A stretch of DNA of 64,000 nucleotides from Epiperipatus broadwayi (lineage: Eukaryota > Onychophora > Udeonychophora > Euonychophora > Peripatidae). Made by a program: the position numbers and the translations under genes. The notes below the pieces were generated by a model, which worked only from the letters and a program-made list of their open reading frames with translations, ran no database searches and had not been told where the DNA came from. Positions 47,983 through 60,740 of the stretch are shown piece by piece. The stretch is taken from NCBI GenBank assembly GCA_028023455.1, contig JAQFVV010000181.1, forward strand, positions 1,680,001 to 1,744,000, given 5' to 3'. How positions within the stretch are numbered: the first letter of the stretch is position 1; every line of letters starts with the position of its first letter.

Positions 47983-48953
47983 AGATGAATAAGACCTAAC
48001 CAAAAAAATAAGCCCTACTCCTAATATAAGCCCTAGTTAAGAGCATCAGCCATACAAATGGATGTATTGAATTATAAGGTAATGAATGTATAAATAAATA
48101 ATATTATTGACATTAATACTTTAAATAAATGTAATATAAATATAATTCTACCTGTATAAAAAGCAATTTATCTATCACAAGTCAGTATATTAGACAATTT
48201 ATAATTTTATTTATATATTTTTAGGTACTCATTTTATTTAATATTTGAATTTAGAATGTTTGATTTAGTTTTAGAATTTCATCATGGTAGCTTTTAAATA
48301 TTCAAGATTGATTTATTAAACAATTTTTTTATCCTAAAAGATTTTATTAAATAACTAATGTGATTTTAATAAAAAAAGTTTAGCTTGAGTTAAATAATCA
48401 AACTTTCTTCTCCTAAAGAAAAAATTTAAAAAAGAATATCCAAGCAGGGCTATTACAAGTAACTTAGAAAAGTTTGATAAGGAATGAACATAGTTGTGTC
48501 ATATATGGGTCATCATAATTCAATATGCCATAATATGTTATAATGAACATATTTAATGTGCATGCGTGAAATACAGAAACATTTTCTGAATTTTTGTATT
48601 TGCATTTTTTGTTGCTTTTGTGTGGACAAACCATTCTTAACAGTAATCATTTTTGTTATCACTCCAGTCTCTCAAATCTTCGATTAATACTTGATTTAAT
48701 GGTAAATTTAAATGGAATAATATTCTGATTGTCAGATGAATGCAAAAAAAAAGTTGTTCTGGCAAGTACAAGAAAGGAATTATGGAGGGACTCCCAGGGT
48801 AAGAATCTTATAGCTTTCTGTAAAGAGAAGAGGTACTTGAATAAATTTAAATCTTTGTAAATGAAAATAATGACATTCCATGAAAATAAGCCTATGGTGT
48901 CTTTTGGAGCAAAAATTAATATATGACTTGGTCTTATTTTCAGAAAAACATGA
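47983..48953. mobile_element. TA-inserting DNA transposon remnant, copy B, inside LINE 4
   Basis: It shares with copy A the blocks AATAAGACCTAACC, TAATATAAGCCCTA, GATTTAGTTTTAG and GTGATTTTAA in the same order, and ends TTATTTTCAGAAAAACATGA followed by TA. The left tip is worn or lost. On the minus strand, LINE 4 reads SGIFHHKIITATT up to the right border and resumes with SVYTSVISSNLLYGSETW at the left border, so the insertion split a continuous coding frame. A transposase N-terminal fragment with frameshifts lies at about 48735-48850. Confidence 0.85.
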
Positions 48954-49104
48954 TAGTTGTAGCAGTTATTATTTTGTGATGAAATATTCCACTTTTTAAT
49001 TTGTTGAAAGTAGCAGAAGTACATTTCAACATTTAAGATCACTTTTTTATTTATAAAACTGCAAGATATTTAAATTAGTTTACACTCTCAACTTGATAAC
49101 CAGA

Positions 49105-49302
49105 CTAAAAGTTAACAAGGATTTTTCTTCCATGACTGGCTGATAAAAAGTATGAGTTTTTTTTATCATTATTTATTAAACCTAAATCATTCAAAATATT
49201 AAGTACATTCTGTAAATTATTTTTTGACCTGGCAAAAATAACACAATCATCACTCAGAATACAAGAAGATAATATTCTTGTCTTCATTTTTAACTGATTC
49301 AT
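49105..49302 (-). pseudogene. LINE 4 reverse-transcriptase palm fragment
   Basis: The frame includes LSDDCVIFARSKNNLQNVLN, the catalytic YADD region with the first two residues changed to LS, then GLINNDKKNSYF. The motif keeps both Asp residues. The copy is still dead because neighbouring segments are in other frames. Confidence 0.88.
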
Positions 49303-51070
49303 ATTAAAATTGCACCATCAATCTGCATTACATCTTGATCCCTGATTCATAAAGCTGTCTATAAATGGTTCCAAAAATCAGCATCATAAAAATTGAAGGT
49401 AATATGAAAGCAACTACACCTATGTTTAACAAATTTTCATTTTAAATGTCCTCCTATAATAATAACACTTCCTCTCATCCATCATATAGAAGCTATATAA
49501 TACAAATACATTTTGGGGAATAAACAATTTCAAACAATGGCATAGACCTGATTGATTAATTGCAGCAAATGCTTTGATCAAATCAAAAAAGAAATATATA
49601 AATCACTCTTTTGTTCCTTACACTTTTTTCTTTTGCCTGAAAACAAAAATTCACATTGAATCTTTGGTAACCATGTATCTACGACTGAAATCCTTGAAAA
49701 TATCTTTGCTGTAATGGATAATAAGGTCAATCCATGATAATTATCCTTAACATCAAATGGCACAACTTCATAGGTCCATATATTTCCAAAAATTTCAGTA
49801 TTTTTTTAAACTAATATAAAATCATCATACTTTAAAACTTCTCTAGGTATTTTTCATCAAGATCAGTAGCCTTTCCGTTTTTAAAATTACAAAGAACTGT
49901 TTTCATTTCACGAAGCTGGATATTTCTGACCAAATCTAAATGAGTATATAAAATGAATATATTGTTTAATATCATCATATCAATTCTTATATCGATATTC
50001 AAAAGATGATCAAAATAATCCCTCCACTTGTTTAAAATATTGTCATCTTATAAGGAGATGTCATTCCTGTATTCAATAGAATTGTGATATTAGTTTTCAT
50101 CTATATATTGTTTTCAATGCATGAAAAAAACATCCAGAATGGCAATGAGAAAATATCTGCATCTTCTTTACAATTTTAATCCACTAATCATTTTTAAATT
50201 TTATTGACAGTCATTCAACATTTGTTTTCACATTTCTATATTTATTGTGAAATGCCACATTTAATTTATTATTCTGCCAAGCAAAATATCATATTTTCTT
50301 TTAATCAGGTCACTAAGAATAATATTATCAGAAGACTTATAATGATTCTTCTTTTTAGTGATCACAAGAATAGATTTACTGGTATCCATAACATTTTCCT
50401 TAAAAGAATTGAGCATTTTAGTAAAATGATAATCATGAACATCCAAACTAGCTGTTGAAATTTAATATATAGAATAGATAGTTTTAAGGAATGATCATCA
50501 ACTTGCATGTGAATATGACTGGAATAAGATCTACCTATTAATACAAGTATCATTTTAATTTTGGACAGTACTAATCTATGATTTGTCTAACAATCTATGC
50601 TTATAAGGGCTCATGTAATATAAACATTTATTGTATTCTGGCTCCTAAGTACAATGTAATATATGAAATGCTAATGTTTTGAACATGGATGCATCCATGT
50701 TCTTTCATAATGGATTTTCTGCATAATAGTGTGTTTGTGGTAGTCAATCCATGTGCAAAAATTCAATAATAACAAACTATTCATACCAACAATACCATTA
50801 TCCCAGAAAGACTATTGTTTATACCAACATACACATTAAAGTGTCCAAGAAATAAAACTTGGTATTTAAATGGTATTGCTGCAATAATGCTATCCAACAA
50901 AGAATAAAACCTTCCTTTGTCTGATTTCTTTAAATTTAAGATTGGAGCATAGCACTAATAAAAATAGTTCTAGTGTGCAAGCCAAGTTTTAATACTATTA
51001 GCCTTTCAGTGATACAGTATGGCTCCAAAAATTGATTTTGTGATAATTAGGTTTAATTTAGCAAGAAAAA

Positions 51071-51272
51071 TTATAATAGATTAATACGTAATCTGAATAA
51101 TCTCTACAATTTCTTTCAGCACAAAAATAAATTCATAATACCATCTAAATTAATAATTATTTTAATAAAGTATAATCATGTTGTGTAGAATATAAATTGA
51201 AAAGTAGAATAATAAATACAAAAATTATATATGGACTAAATATTTTTTTTGTTTATTAATATAAATGATTCT
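51071..51272. other. AT-rich spacer
   Basis: Short AT-rich stretch between the 5' end of LINE 4 and SINE copy 7; nothing recognised. Confidence 0.4.
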
Positions 51273-51379
51273 GTCACGCATTGGTGGTCGAGAGGTCAGC
51301 GACAGCTGCTTTAGAAGCAGTTGTCCCAGGTTAGTGGGTTCGCTTCCCAGTTGATGCTATGACACATGGAAAAAAATAT
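51273..51379 (+). mobile_element. tRNA-Gly-derived SINE, copy 7
   Basis: The copy starts GTCACGCATTGGTGGTCGAG and ends GATGCTATGACACATGG plus an A-rich tail. B box GGGTTCGCTTCCC is intact and the extra GGTTAGTG block seen in copy 6 precedes it. ATATAAATGATTCT (51259-51272) and ATATAAATGGTTCT (51380-51393) form a 14-bp target-site duplication with one difference. Confidence 0.93.
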
Positions 51380-51393
51380 ATATAAATGGTTCT

Positions 51394-54245
51394 TATGCAG
51401 AGAAAAACAATAATACTAAAACAATAATACTAAAAACCAAAAGAATTATCAGCTATATAGTCTTTGTTTTTCATCTCAGAAAATGTTTTGTTTTTGTTAT
51501 TCAATACAAATTACAATAAAACAAATGAAACAGTCCAAATAAAATGGAATTGGTTTGCTTTGAAACAATAAGAAATAAAAAGATTAATATGAAAATTATT
51601 TCTTTTCATTATTGCCACTGAGAGTTGTCACTCAAAAAAAGACATTGCTGTTTATATGGATGGAGTAATTTGGTAGCCTAGACATGGACAATGTGAAATC
51701 ACTCTCAAGTATTAGAATTTTTCTTTTTCTTTTTTTCTGCATTATAGCAACCATCCTCATTTGACACAAGGATGTTAGCATGATATTATTAAATAGATTT
51801 TTTTGCTGTAAAAATGCTAATGCAGTTTCTTCACTAGCAATTATTTTACCATGGAAATATTTGATTAACATAAAAATTTAAACAACAATTAACAAGTGCA
51901 AAATGACATGAATCTGGAACACAAGTTTTAAATGAAGAACATACGGTTTATTTTTTTAAAAAATGAAAAAAAAAAAATTAAAAATAGTTTAATAATATAA
52001 ATGAAGAACACAAAGTTTATTTTTAAATTCATTTCTAAAAAAAAATATTTCTTGTAATGCCTGAAAATGTATCACATTTATTTTCTATTGTATTTTTTAA
52101 CTATTTATGAATCTATATTTTACATATGTAAAGTATGATAAATCTTAAATTTATTGGTTAATTATATCAGTATTATTTCATGATATTGAAGCAATTTTTT
52201 AAAGAAACAAATATAAAATGATTGTTATTATAATTACTGATTTTTAAAGAATGCCCAATTGGGACTGCTATAATTCAGGTCAAATGTTAAAAGAAAAGCA
52301 TTTGACCACTATGCTAATTGGTAAAAACTTCCTTTGTTTAAAAATATTGTAAAATTTTTTGGCATACAGGTGGATTAAAATATTTGTATTAAAGATTTTG
52401 GATCTGTTTTTTGTATGATTTTTTTTCTAATTTCAAATAATATGCATAAATCTATATACGAATACATCTCTATCCATTTGCAGTTGGTAGTTTGCTTGTT
52501 TATTGTGTGATTAATTATGTAATATTATAATGAATCACTTTTCCAAATAAAAGGCATCTTAAGTTTATTGATTAGTTCCAATATTGATTCATGACATTGA
52601 AACAGTATGTACAGATTCAAATAAACATAAAATGGAATATAGATACCAGAGTTTCTCAATACTCAATAAACAATAAAGCTCTGCAGGGCAAAGGCACTTC
52701 CAGTATCGATCTATAGAGAAACAGTAAGTGTAAAAGCATTATTCATCAAGCTTTCTAAACACCAGATAGTAATTAAAATTTATGATTTTCCTTCTATATT
52801 TTATTCTCTAATGAAAAATAAATGGATACTCATTTTCTAACAAATAACTCAAAGACTAGCTAAATTACCTATGAACCAACTACTTAAAAAGAAAAAAATC
52901 CTAAGGTTACGTGGATCAAATGAAAACATTTCCATGTTTCAAATAAATCTGAATTCCATTTCACAGGCACAATCAGAAGATATATAGGCTACTATGCCAA
53001 GAGTGCATATATATTTTAATGCATCAAGCAGAAAAAAAAAAATTATTTTCTTTTTAATTATTATCTTTCTTATATTACATTTAAAGTATCATAAATTTTA
53101 ATGACATATTTGAAATTAGATAACATATATAAATAATAATGCTGAAAGCTAATTTAATAAATAAACCACACATTATTATCATTAACAATATTAGCTTAGT
53201 ATTAATAATAAATTACTACCACCCAATAAAATTCTCATTAAATTAATAGCTTCAGAGTTATACTTTTGAATAAAAAGTTTAATTCATTAGTGTTTTCCTG
53301 AAGGTTTGTGATGATGATATTTTTAGTATTAAATGTCTTTAGAAAAATTTAACTTTATTTAAATCTTCCAATTACATTCTGTGTGACATGAAGGTCCCAA
53401 ATTTTTATCATTAAGACAATTTACAAAAAAAAAAAACTGCTGATAAAAAGAAATACACTACATTCAACCAAAATGTGACAATGTTAAGAGCATCTCATCA
53501 CTCCCCACATTATAATATAAATAAATAAAAAAGCAAATTGAAATAAAGCTTCTTAATGAAATCTATCGAAATTTATTCCTTTTTTTAAATTTAACAATTC
53601 ATTTATTAACTTTGTTTTCATTTAACAACTAATACATCTTTAGTAGATTATAGACACTCAAATTGTACATTTGTCAAAAATACAGGCTGCCACCTTGGTT
53701 TACTAGAAAACTCATAAGTACCAAATATTTTCTGCTAGGTATGTTCTCTATTCTATTACATTTATATAAACATAAACTGTTGCATTATTTTACTCTATTT
53801 TGTTAATTTAAGTTATTATTAAGTGCCAAATAGACAATTTTATATTGCCTTACAATATCATAAATATGGGAATAACAATCAGGAAACATAGATGGATATG
53901 CATAAAGGCTTGTCCTTAATCTAGTCCCAATCTGATCATTATTCATGACTATTATTAAATTAGTTAGTAAAAATAAAAATTGTATAGTCACTCCACCATA
54001 TATGCAGTTGCCTATTTGGTATAATCATATTCCCTTACACTGAATTAATTTGTAAGCTTTCTCATTTAATTAAATTTTATCAATTACCATTGTTAGCATT
54101 GATAATTGGATGGCATTCACCATTACAATATATATACATACTTAAAAAAATTTAGATGTACACATTGAAATACCAATAAAAATAAACAAAAGAATAGAAA
54201 GCTATACAGTATAATATTTAATAAACTATATTATATCAGAGTAGA
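51394..54245. other. AT-rich DNA without a recognisable gene
   Basis: No frame shows a known motif. The pair of similar phrases AATGAAGAACA...GTTTATTTTT at about 51930-51955 and 52000-52025 is a minor local duplication. Nothing else stands out. Confidence 0.45.
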
Positions 54246-54354
54246 TAGACAATTATCAAACTATTATGGTAATAAATCTTTGATACAAAACAATATTTGT
54301 TATTTTGCTGAGCCAGGTTTTAATACAGTGTATCTTTGTCAAAGCACAACTATA
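54246..54354 (+). mobile_element. half copy of the 195-bp hairpin MITE
   Basis: It matches the left arm and loop of the element at 26951-27145 (TAGACAATTATCAAACTATT, then CAATATTTGTTATT and GCTGAGCCAGG), then similarity stops in the loop. The right arm is absent, so this copy was truncated or recombined. Confidence 0.85.
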
Positions 54355-56750
54355 GTGAACATTAGCATGTTTGTGAGTGTCAATTGTTCTAGTACTTGAC
54401 TATGTCATTAGATTAATTGAGCAATGTCTGTTGAGAGAAATGCTATTGGCTCATATTTATGGGGTTCTTAGAATTAATTATGTGTCAAACTTCTTTTATT
54501 TTGCATTTTTTATTATTAGAAAAACACATGATCTGAGGAGTTACTCCTGACTAATAATATTACATGTGTATGTGCTCAAAATAATTTTAAACTGTTAAAA
54601 AGAAAGCAATCATAAAATAATCCAGAAAAATAGGTTGAAAGAATGAAATAGATAAATTGTCATCATATTATTGCAAGGAATTAAATAGACAATAACCAAT
54701 AACAATAATGCATAAAAATAACTCCACAATTAGTATTTTTATTTAAAAAAAAAAAAAACATAGTTAAAAGCAATGGATAATAACAAAATTATAATAATAT
54801 TAAAAGTCAATAGCAAATAAAATACATCAGTCAAATAAAAAGAACTATAATTATTCAAGTAGTTTTGGAGAATTGAAATTAGAATAAATATGATAAAATT
54901 ATAAACAATGATGTTAAATTATCAAGAAAATATTTGTCTTTATCAAAATAAATGCATGTGTAAATTTTATAAAATTGTGACTAAAATAGAATAGTTTTTT
55001 TAAAGAAAAAGAAATTAACAAAATTATTAAGTAAAAACAAATCCTCTATTAAACTAGTTTGCGAAATATTGAAAATTATACTCATTATTTTATAAAAAGT
55101 TCTTTAAAAAAAATTTAAAGTGCAAATAGTTAACTTTTTCTTTAAGAATGACTCAGTACTAAAAATATGATACTTTATTCCTTTTCATACCTTCAGCAGT
55201 ACAGCTGCTTTCTTCCCTCACCTGGATAACTGGATTAATATCCGATGGTGCAATACATGTACTAGCTCAGCCTAGGGCTTACCTCAAAAATTCTTTTCTA
55301 AATGAATTATAACAAGTAATTTACTATATTTGTGTCTGAAAATGTAAGTATGTGTAATATATATGATTGCACAAATATAATGTGTATTTTATATACTATA
55401 TATAGATAATAATCAATGATTGCCAAAATAAAAAAAAATAAAAAAAGATGTATAAATATAAGTAATATAGACAAACATGTTAATGTTAATTTAAAAAAAA
55501 AAACATTAGTTAACAAGAATTTAACAAAAATTAATAAATAAAAAATAATGAATTTTTCTGGAAATATATATATTAAATTAAATACTGGATCAAAATAAAA
55601 ATTTGAAAACTTTAGTATATAGAATTTTGATACCAAATACTATAAGTCAGATTGTTTTACCTAAATTATGTTCAGCCATATGAAGACTTGGAAAAGAGTC
55701 AAATATAGAGTAATAAAACAAACATTCTGGATACAGGAAAATACTATCAAGGATTATACTTGTAAAATCAATAATGATTATATATATAGATATGTTCATT
55801 TTCTCATGACATAAAATTGAGCTACATAAATATTATTATCATTATAATTAAATGCCATCAAAGGGGTGATATTCTGCTAATTAATAAAATTATCAAAATA
55901 TTAAATGAGTAGTTCAAGATTGCTTTCTTCACTATTACTTGAAAAAAATTAGTTGTTCGTGCAAACATACTATGTTATTGTTGTTCAATGTATGTAGATA
56001 TTAATAAAAAGACATTAAAAAATAAATAACAAAACAAAAAATTATCTGGTAAAAATTTAAAAAAAAACAATAACAAGATATAAACTCCTTATATAAAAAA
56101 ACTGTTAAAGAAAAAAAAAAGATGAAATGTTAGTGTGACCGTGATATGCATAATAATTCTTTCTAGACTATAACATAAAGAAAAATAATTTGCTAATCCC
56201 CTGTCATATTATTTCCACATTAAAAAATAAAAAAGATAACATTTGTGTTGTAACATAAAAATATTGATGATAAATGTTTTTGTATGTTCATTATAATACT
56301 TTGCCAATCAATATACATAAACTAATATTTCTATAAACAAAAAAAAAAATTAATAATAAGATTACAAAAATTGCAAATAATACATTAAATATTCCATAAG
56401 TAAAATTGCAAACTACAAAAAAATGACAATTATTGCTAAATAATTAGAACATAAGAAATTGCTTCTTAGTAATGAAACCTTTTATATTAAGTCAGTACAT
56501 TCTTAAAACAAATTCAAAGTACAATACTATTTGCTAACACAAATGTATTATAAAAAAGAATATATATACTGAAAGTTGTGGTTGAAAGTTGAGTTCGATT
56601 CCTGCATATATTACATATATAAAAGCAGGTTTAAGCCTGTACAATGTATTAAAAATTAATATTATAAATTTTAGCAATGCAATTATAGGTTTTATTAAAA
56701 AAACAAGTTATATAAAAAAAAACCAAATAGAACTATAATCGTAGATTTTT
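54355..56750. other. AT-rich DNA without a recognisable gene
   Basis: No gene is recognised. A less AT-rich patch at 55190-55290 (CTGCTTTCTTCCCTCACCTG) has no partner. A GAGTTCGATTCCTGC string at about 56591-56605 is a good B box but lacks an A box at the right distance. Confidence 0.45.
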
Positions 56751-57655
56751 TATTGAAGGTCAACCTCGGGCCCCTCCCTACTAGGGCTTTCTTCTGTTAC
56801 CAAAGAGGTTAAAAAATTGACCCAATCTGCCCCCTATGTATGAAACAGGACGAGTCCATGGTTCATATACTTACTCAATGTGATTCATGGACCTCTTCTT
56901 GAACCTTGTTTCAGCATGACTCATCCAGCCTTCGTCTTACGTCTGCATTTAAAAAGGGACTGTTTGGTACGATTAGGCTTGCCACATTCATAAACTTTGT
57001 GATCTGGTCAGTAAGATGCAGGATCGTGTTTGACAGAGGATTGGACTGCCCTATTGATGAACTGTTTTTTAAGTTACTCATTAAAACAAGAGGAGACAAG
57101 AGAACTTGTCAACCATGGTTGGCAGAGCAGACTTGGGGCCAGTTGAGGCTATAGTTTGATCCTTGTTGCCTATTGCTACTTTGTCCGGCCCCATAAACTT
57201 GGGGTTGATCTTATTTATATTGTACATAGCTTATGATAAATTGATTCACTAGTATTATCTGTTATTAATTGATTGCTGTAATTTGCTTATCTCTTTGTAT
57301 TTGAGACAATTAGTCTATTGATATATTGCAAATCCTATTTGTGATTATCTTAAAATTGTATATTAGAAGTAATCTTATGTATGTACTTATAGAGGTATTT
57401 ATTTGAATTGCCTTGGTGGATTATAGTGTAAATTCTGTTATTTAAGGTTTATTCTGTATTTTTAATCATTTTGGTTTTTGTACCATTTACATGCCTTGTA
57501 TTCATTCTAAATTGGTATTTTTGTTGACTTTGTTTAACTAGTTGTTGTAATTTTGGACAAGTTATATGCATTGTGCTCAACTCAGATTTGTATTCTTATG
57601 TACCTCTTTGGTATTGACCTTTAAGTGTGAATAAAATTGGATTTTTGAAAGTACA
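56751..57655 (+). mobile_element. 3' end of a different LINE (zinc-knuckle type)
   Basis: The stretch is much less AT-rich than its flanks. Positions 56828-56881 encode CPLC, eight residues, H, four residues, C (CPLCMKQDESMVHILTQC), the CCHC knuckle found after the RT of several LINE clades. The same frame, past one stop, continues with FGTIRLATFINFVIWSVRC, a common LINE C-terminal pattern, to a stop at about 57154. About 500 bp of 3' untranslated-like sequence follow, with AATAAA at about 57631. Everything upstream of the knuckle is missing, so it is a typical 5'-truncated insertion. It differs from the RTE-like copies, which lack this knuckle. Confidence 0.75.
56906..57154 (+). pseudogene. 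LINE ORF C-terminal fragment
   Basis: This open stretch carries the C-terminal tail after the zinc knuckle, with the aromatic/basic pattern FVIWSVRCRIVFDRG. It has no start codon of its own in the original frame; an in-frame stop at about 56899-56901 separates it from the knuckle. Confidence 0.7.
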
Positions 57656-58401
57656 GCTGTAATCTGAAAAATAATTGCTGTATTTTAAAATTATAAAATA
57701 TGAAAAACAGAAAACAGTAAAATAGCACTTTAATATAAATTAAACTTGTCTTTAAGGATAGATGTTGCAAAATATTTTATCCACTTACAAAAGATTGAAT
57801 TCATTATATTCTGTACAAATAAAAAACTGAAAAGAATCAATAAATAATACTGACCAAATAAGGTTAACTAATCTGGAAAACCACACAATGCTCTCACATT
57901 AAAACAAATTAATTCATACTCCTATACTAAAAAAAATAATCATGCCAGAATACAGAAATTATCACACAAACTCATATCATATGCTTGAAATATTATGCTA
58001 AAAATCATTCAGCAGTCTTACATTATATGACAACTGGAAGTATTCTAGCTGATTTCAGAAAAGTTCAAAGAATAAGACATTAAAGCTGACAAAGGATATG
58101 GAAGACTTAATTGACATGTGTTTATTGATAATAACAAGATTTTCAGTTTAATTGTCCATATTAAATTATAAACAATTCTATAGAAAATATATGTATCAAA
58201 TTGTCTCATTATTCTTATAATGAATCTCTATATATTAAAAGCTACAGTTAAAATAGGCAACAGTGAAAAGATTATTTTTAGACCTTTGAATGAGTTAGAC
58301 TACTTCATTTATTCAACTTGTATAGGGAATATGTAACGAGGAAAAGCAGGTTAGAAAAAGACAAATGTGGATTCACAATTGGAAGAAATATTAATGTTAA
58401 C

Positions 58402-58402
<1 letters not shown>

Positions 58403-58441
<39 letters not shown>

Positions 58442-58442
58442 T
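58403..58442. repeat. AAT microsatellite
   Basis: About thirteen uninterrupted ATA/AAT units. The long Ile run read on the minus strand is a by-product. Confidence 0.97.
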
Positions 58443-58795
58443 CACACTTATAAATGATAATGGAAATATTTATTACAAAAGTTAAAGAACAGAGTAAAAA
58501 GATGTGATAATAACTAAATATAAAGAAAACAAAGACAATTACTACATGAACAGCAAGTAAATTTAAAATTAGTGATAATATCATTTTTTGCCCCCTTTAT
58601 TTTTTAATCAAAAAATTCAAGATGTAAACTGATACTGGGAAAATTTACATTAAAAAAGATTAATATTTACTAAGGCATTAAACCTTTAAGCATGTGCGCT
58701 TGAAAATACAAAGGTAGGGACCTCTACAGGTCTTAACCACAAGCTTACTCTTTGGAAGAAGAGAGGAGAACCCTTCTTTACTTCAACCTACTTTC

Positions 58796-58806
58796 TATAT
58801 AAATAG
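58796..58806 (+). promoter_or_regulatory. TATA-box-like site in a less AT-rich patch
   Basis: CTATATAAATAGG (58795-58807) is a full match to a TATA box and sits inside a 220-bp patch (58680-58900) that is less AT-rich than its surroundings. About 25-30 bp downstream lies GAAGCAGTTAGA, which loosely resembles an initiator. No coding frame follows, so it could belong to an old LTR, a non-coding RNA or chance. Confidence 0.25.
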
Positions 58807-60740
58807 GTGAAGCTGAAGCAGTTAGAATTGAGAGCGTGAAGCTATTCAATATTTCACTGATTAAGTCCACAATTCCTATTACCCGTTAGTACTCGTGAAA
58901 TCTTTCAATTTACAATGAGCAATGGAAAGATCTTATAGTTAGAAATCTATTACGATAATTTAAAGTTGTAATTATAAATGTATTTAACGCAAATCTTACA
59001 AAGGTGTGAATTGTTCAATGTTATGATATTTACTGCAAATCTCTAAAAATATAAAAGTTAAAGACTGAGAAACACAATATAATATTAATGTTTTTAAAAT
59101 ATGTTTTTGGCAAAGATGTACAGTAAAAAAAAATGAATAAATCAATATTCATCGAATTAGACCTTTTACTTGGAAACATAAATATCAAATAGAAATTATA
59201 TTACTTTAATAATATTATATCATAACTCATAGAAATCTAGAACTATTCTTGGTAGCATCATCATAATAAAAAATATTGTTGAGAAGCCTAAAAAACTAAA
59301 TAAAGATCTTAGATCAATCTAAATATACTATTCTTATGATATCCAAGAATCAAATACAATCTGATAAATAATAATAATCACCCAATATCATAAATATTTT
59401 CTACAATAACATTAAATAAATATTTATAAAAAGATATAAAACCATGTGAAGTTTATCATATGTGATAGATGAATATTATTTATTCATAAAGTTTTTTTTT
59501 TAATTTCTTAAATATTTGTTATCCTTATTTTGTATTCAAATTGATGAATTAAAATTTTTGTTGGGTAGTAATTATATCATCAAAAAGAAATAAATGTAAT
59601 CCATTTTGCTGTTGTTGTTTTCTACATTAATTTATAATCTATAAATAAATAATATAAAAAATCATTATATAACAGCTAATTACACATTTATAATATTAAT
59701 AAATAAAAGCATTTTTTGGCAAATATTTTTTGGTCGCTTCAATTTTATATTATTACATTTGTTGTAATCAGTTTTATCTTTTTTAATTGACATTATATAC
59801 ATAGCAATATCTATCAGTTTATTTAATATGTAAAATTAATCAGAATCAATAACAACACTATAATTTTGATAAAACAATTGAAATACTTACAACCATAATA
59901 AAAATAAAATATAATAATTAATACATCTTTAATTATTACAGCATGTGAAAAATATTTTATACAATTTACTTATAGATTATAATAATTATAATATTCAATC
60001 AGATGGTTGACTTTAAATAAAGATGAGCTTCATAGGATCTAACAGAGACTGATAACTCAAAGATCTAAAACCATTCTTAGAGAGCCCTGAAGATTCATAA
60101 TATCAGAACTATTGATCTAAGTTGTACCTATTACAAAGGTAACAATTGATAAAATAACATAGCTACTGAATAGTTGTAAACTAATCTTTTTTAAAGCAAA
60201 AATCTACCAGTCATAATTGGGTGATTTGACATAGAATGCCGCAATTACTTCTCAATATATTTCATAAACTTTAATCTCAAACAATAAAATAGAATATCAA
60301 GAAACGTTTTAATACTGAAATTAAAGAAGTAAAAAGAATAATTGTGGATCATAATAATTATAACATCAATTTTTTGTTTGTTTGTTGAATTGGAATAATA
60401 AATAATTATTATATGTTTATTTAAATATCTGAAATGGAAAAAAAAATATCCACCCATGTCTTTAGTTTTCTAAAAGATAACTCAATTTTTAGTATAGAAA
60501 ATCTAATAATAGTCAAATATGTCAAAATAAAACATTAAACATATTAAAATCAACGTATTTGATTGGTTATAAGGTTCATGTACATCTTCTTATAGTGACA
60601 AATCATTAATGTTGCACCTATATATTCTTATTAATAATAAGAATAAATAAAGAAAGCAAATAATTCTGATGCTAACTTTGCATGCAATCTTCAAACCTAT
60701 ATAATCAATAAATCACTAACAGAAATCATGAATGCTCTAG

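Larger units (their letters stand above)
47360..51070 (-). mobile_element. RTE-like LINE, copy 4 (all domains, interrupted)
   Basis: Read on the minus strand, an almost complete domain order survives in broken frames. Endonuclease: ERLIVLKLGLHTRT (about 50960-51020), FYSLLDSIIAAIPF, GHFNVCW (GDFN changed to GHFN, about 50840), TWMHPCSKH (about 50680-50705) and NHRLVLSKIKM (about 50552-50588). RT: GKATDLDEK (about 49855-49880), DNYHGLTLLSITAKIFSRI (about 49685-49742), KAFAAIN (about 49560-49580) and SDDCVIFARS in place of YADD (about 49225-49265). C-terminal part: FKYLA, NLLYGSETW (about 47937-47964) and YKDYLKDFKDT (about 47515-47550). DNA transposon copy B and SINE copy 6 break it. It resembles LINEs 1-3 only in general plan, so it is probably a separate family. 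Confidence 0.88.
57656..60740. other. AT-rich DNA without a recognisable gene
   Basis: Contains an AAT microsatellite (58403-58442), a TATA-like candidate at 58796 and a perfect 22-bp palindrome near 60626 (ATTCTTATTAATAATAAGAAT). No protein frame with a known motif. Confidence 0.5.

Noticed and set aside
48659-49042. 127-codon open frame on the minus strand
   Set aside because: Most of it is antisense to DNA transposon copy B; no protein motif and no conservation expected.
55307-55636. 109-codon Phe/Ile/Leu-rich frame on the minus strand, looking membrane-like
   Set aside because: The hydrophobic look comes from A/T runs on the opposite strand; no conserved pattern and many similar frames occur in the window.
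56575-56645. GAGTTCGATTCCTGC as a tRNA gene or SINE
   Set aside because: Good B box, but no A box at the needed distance and no cloverleaf.
58351-58584. Minus-strand frame with a long Ile run
   Set aside because: It is the translation of the AAT microsatellite.
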